Positions 62,969-64,000 of a DNA stretch of 64,000 nt are shown here, in pieces. The position numbers and the translations under genes are program-made. How positions within the stretch are numbered: position 1 is the stretch's first letter; each line of letters opens with the position of its first letter. The notes under the pieces were generated by a model that made no database searches, had not been told where the DNA came from, and worked only from the letters and a program-made list of their open reading frames with translations. Source of the stretch: JBCCLJ01 sp039026915 (lineage in GTDB: Bacteria > Acidobacteriota > Thermoanaerobaculia > Multivoradales > Multivoraceae); the NCBI GenBank assembly GCA_039026915.1, contig JBCCLJ010000008.1, positions 1 through 64,000 on the forward strand, read 5' to 3'.

Positions 62969-64000
62969 TGAGCGACGGCCCTCTCGAGTGCAGCGGCTCC
63001 GAGCTGGTCGCGCAGAGCCTGCGTTCGCAGAACGTCGATCACCTCTTCGGTGTCGTCGGCTTCCCGGTCTTCGGCATCGCCGCCGCCGCGCAGAAGCTGG
63101 GCATCAGCTATCTCGGCTTTCGCAACGAGCAGGCGGCGAGCTACGCCGCGGGCGTCGTCGGCTACCTGACCGGACGCCCCGGCGGCTGTCTCGCCGTCTC
63201 CGGGCCGGGCATGATCCACGCGACGGCCGGACTGGCCAATGCGCAGGCGAACTGCTGGCCGATGCTGTTGCTGGGCGGTGCCAACGACTCTTACCAGAAC
63301 CAGAGGGGAGCCTTTCAGGAGGCGCCGCAGATCGAAGCGGCTCGGCCTTTCAGCAAGTGGGCGGCACGCCCCGACTCCTTTGCGCGAGTGCCGGAGTACG
63401 TGGAGCAGGCGGTACGTACGACGATCGCCGGCCGGCCGGGTGCCGCCTACCTCGATCTGCCGAACGACATCCTGACGGCGACCGGCGAGCTCCCCGCGCT
63501 GCCGGCCGCGGCGCAGCCTCCGCCTCCGTCCGCGGCGCTCGCCGAGGACGTCGACCGTGCCCTGAAGGCTCTGCGTTCGGCAAAGCGTCCGCTGGTGATC
63601 TTCGGCAAAGGCGCGGCCTACGCCCGCGCCGAGCGGGAGGCGCGCCAGCTCATCGAAGTCACCGGGCTGCCGTTCCTCCCGACGCCGATGGCCAAAGGAC
63701 TCGTGCCCGACGACTCGGACCTGTCGGTCGCGTCGGCTCGCTCCTTTGCGCTGCAGAACGCCGATCTGGTGCTCCTGGTCGGCGCCCGCTTCAACTGGAT
63801 CCTGCACTTCGGCAGGAGTCCTCGATTCGCCGACGCCGTGCGCGTCGTGCAGATCGACCTCTGTGCCGAGGAGATCGGCCACAGCGTGCCGACCGAGGTC
63901 GGTCTGGTGGGCGACGCTCGTACGATTCTGAGGCAGCTCGTCGAAGCTCTCGAGGCGGAGCCCTGGCGCTTCGACGGTGACGAGTGGCTCCGGGTGCTGG
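62968..64000 (+). CDS. Thiamine-diphosphate enzyme, 2-hydroxyacyl-CoA lyase / oxalyl-CoA decarboxylase family (partial)
   Basis: An ATG at 62968 opens 344 codons to the window end. The pyrimidine-binding domain has FGVVGFPVFGIAAAAQKLG and the catalytic Glu in GFRNEQAASYAAG; the middle domain has FLPTPMAKGLVPDD and RFNWILHFG followed by QIDLCAEEIG. The NWILHFG and CAEE segments, and GAFQEAPQ, look more like 2-hydroxyacyl-CoA lyase than like Oxalobacter oxalyl-CoA decarboxylase. The PP domain is outside the window. The neighbouring CoA-transferase fits either function. Confidence 0.85.
   Translation, partial: MSDGPLECSGSELVAQSLRSQNVDHLFGVVGFPVFGIAAAAQKLGISYLGFRNEQAASYAAGVVGYLTGRPGGCLAVSGPGMIHATAGLANAQANCWPMLLLGGANDSYQNQRGAFQEAPQIEAARPFSKWAARPDSFARVPEYVEQAVRTTIAGRPGAAYLDLPNDILTATGELPALPAAAQPPPPSAALAEDVDRALKALRSAKRPLVIFGKGAAYARAEREARQLIEVTGLPFLPTPMAKGLVPDDSDLSVASARSFALQNADLVLLVGARFNWILHFGRSPRFADAVRVVQIDLCAEEIGHSVPTEVGLVGDARTILRQLVEALEAEPWRFDGDEWLRVL

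Overview
The window is high-GC bacterial chromosome, densely packed, with many GTG/TTG starts and 4-base start/stop overlaps. The gene content points to Acidobacteriota, perhaps a Thermoanaerobaculia-like lineage: an Oar-type TonB-dependent receptor with an N-terminal carboxypeptidase-regulatory domain, a CRTAC1/ASPIC-UnbV repeat protein paired with a TPR protein, and a probable N-terminus of an acidobacterial-style Ser/Thr kinase. This taxonomic call is inference. No rRNA, tRNA, CRISPR array, insertion sequence or prophage was seen.

Layout. 1-6904 (minus): kinase fragment, TonB-dependent receptor, CRTAC1 protein and TPR protein. 7030-11225 (minus): a four-gene Mn/Zn-type ABC importer in which both permeases carry C-terminal DtxR/MntR-like domains, with an AT-rich palindrome over the start of the first gene. 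11387-15080: TonB-C protein, M48 protease, exported PNPOx-like protein, and an ECF sigma/anti-sigma pair. 15244-22593 (plus): full-length Lhr helicase, Nei/Fpg glycosylase, two-component system. 22797-23233: 2.7 copies of a 161-bp hairpin-rich tandem repeat ending inside an FKBP gene. 24031-26059: AstE-like protein and UppP.

26070-35676 (minus) is one branched-chain amino acid operon, ilvE-ilvB-ilvN-ilvC-leuA-leuC-leuD-leuB. It is preceded by a strong promoter, a 56-codon leader ORF with a Val/Leu/Ile run, and an intrinsic terminator that a segment of the leader ORF can disrupt by pairing. This is a ribosome-mediated attenuator. ilvD is absent.

35853-49494: SNF2 helicase, SRPBCC and VOC proteins, an unknown protein, gcvP, a Ca/Na antiporter, an Arg-rich Cys-motif protein, a PilZ protein, fdhD, and amtB-glnK behind a sigma-54-type promoter. 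The PII protein lacks the uridylylated Tyr51.

49766-59642 (plus) is the most notable region. It is a ten-gene operon for lysine by the 2-aminoadipate route with the LysW carrier: homocitrate synthase, homoaconitase large and small subunits, homoisocitrate dehydrogenase, lysW, lysX, lysY, lysZ, lysJ, lysK. It is preceded by a promoter, a 38-codon lysine-rich leader ORF and a strong intrinsic terminator with a plausible antiterminator. This appears to be lysine-sensing transcription attenuation of an AAA/LysW operon, which I do not know to be described. The AAA pathway is well documented in Thermus/Deinococcus and archaea and is unusual elsewhere in Bacteria.

59679-64000: small membrane proteins, a YjiH-family membrane protein, and a CoA-transferase plus thiamine-diphosphate enzyme pair (oxalyl-CoA decarboxylase or 2-hydroxyacyl-CoA lyase family) cut by the window end.
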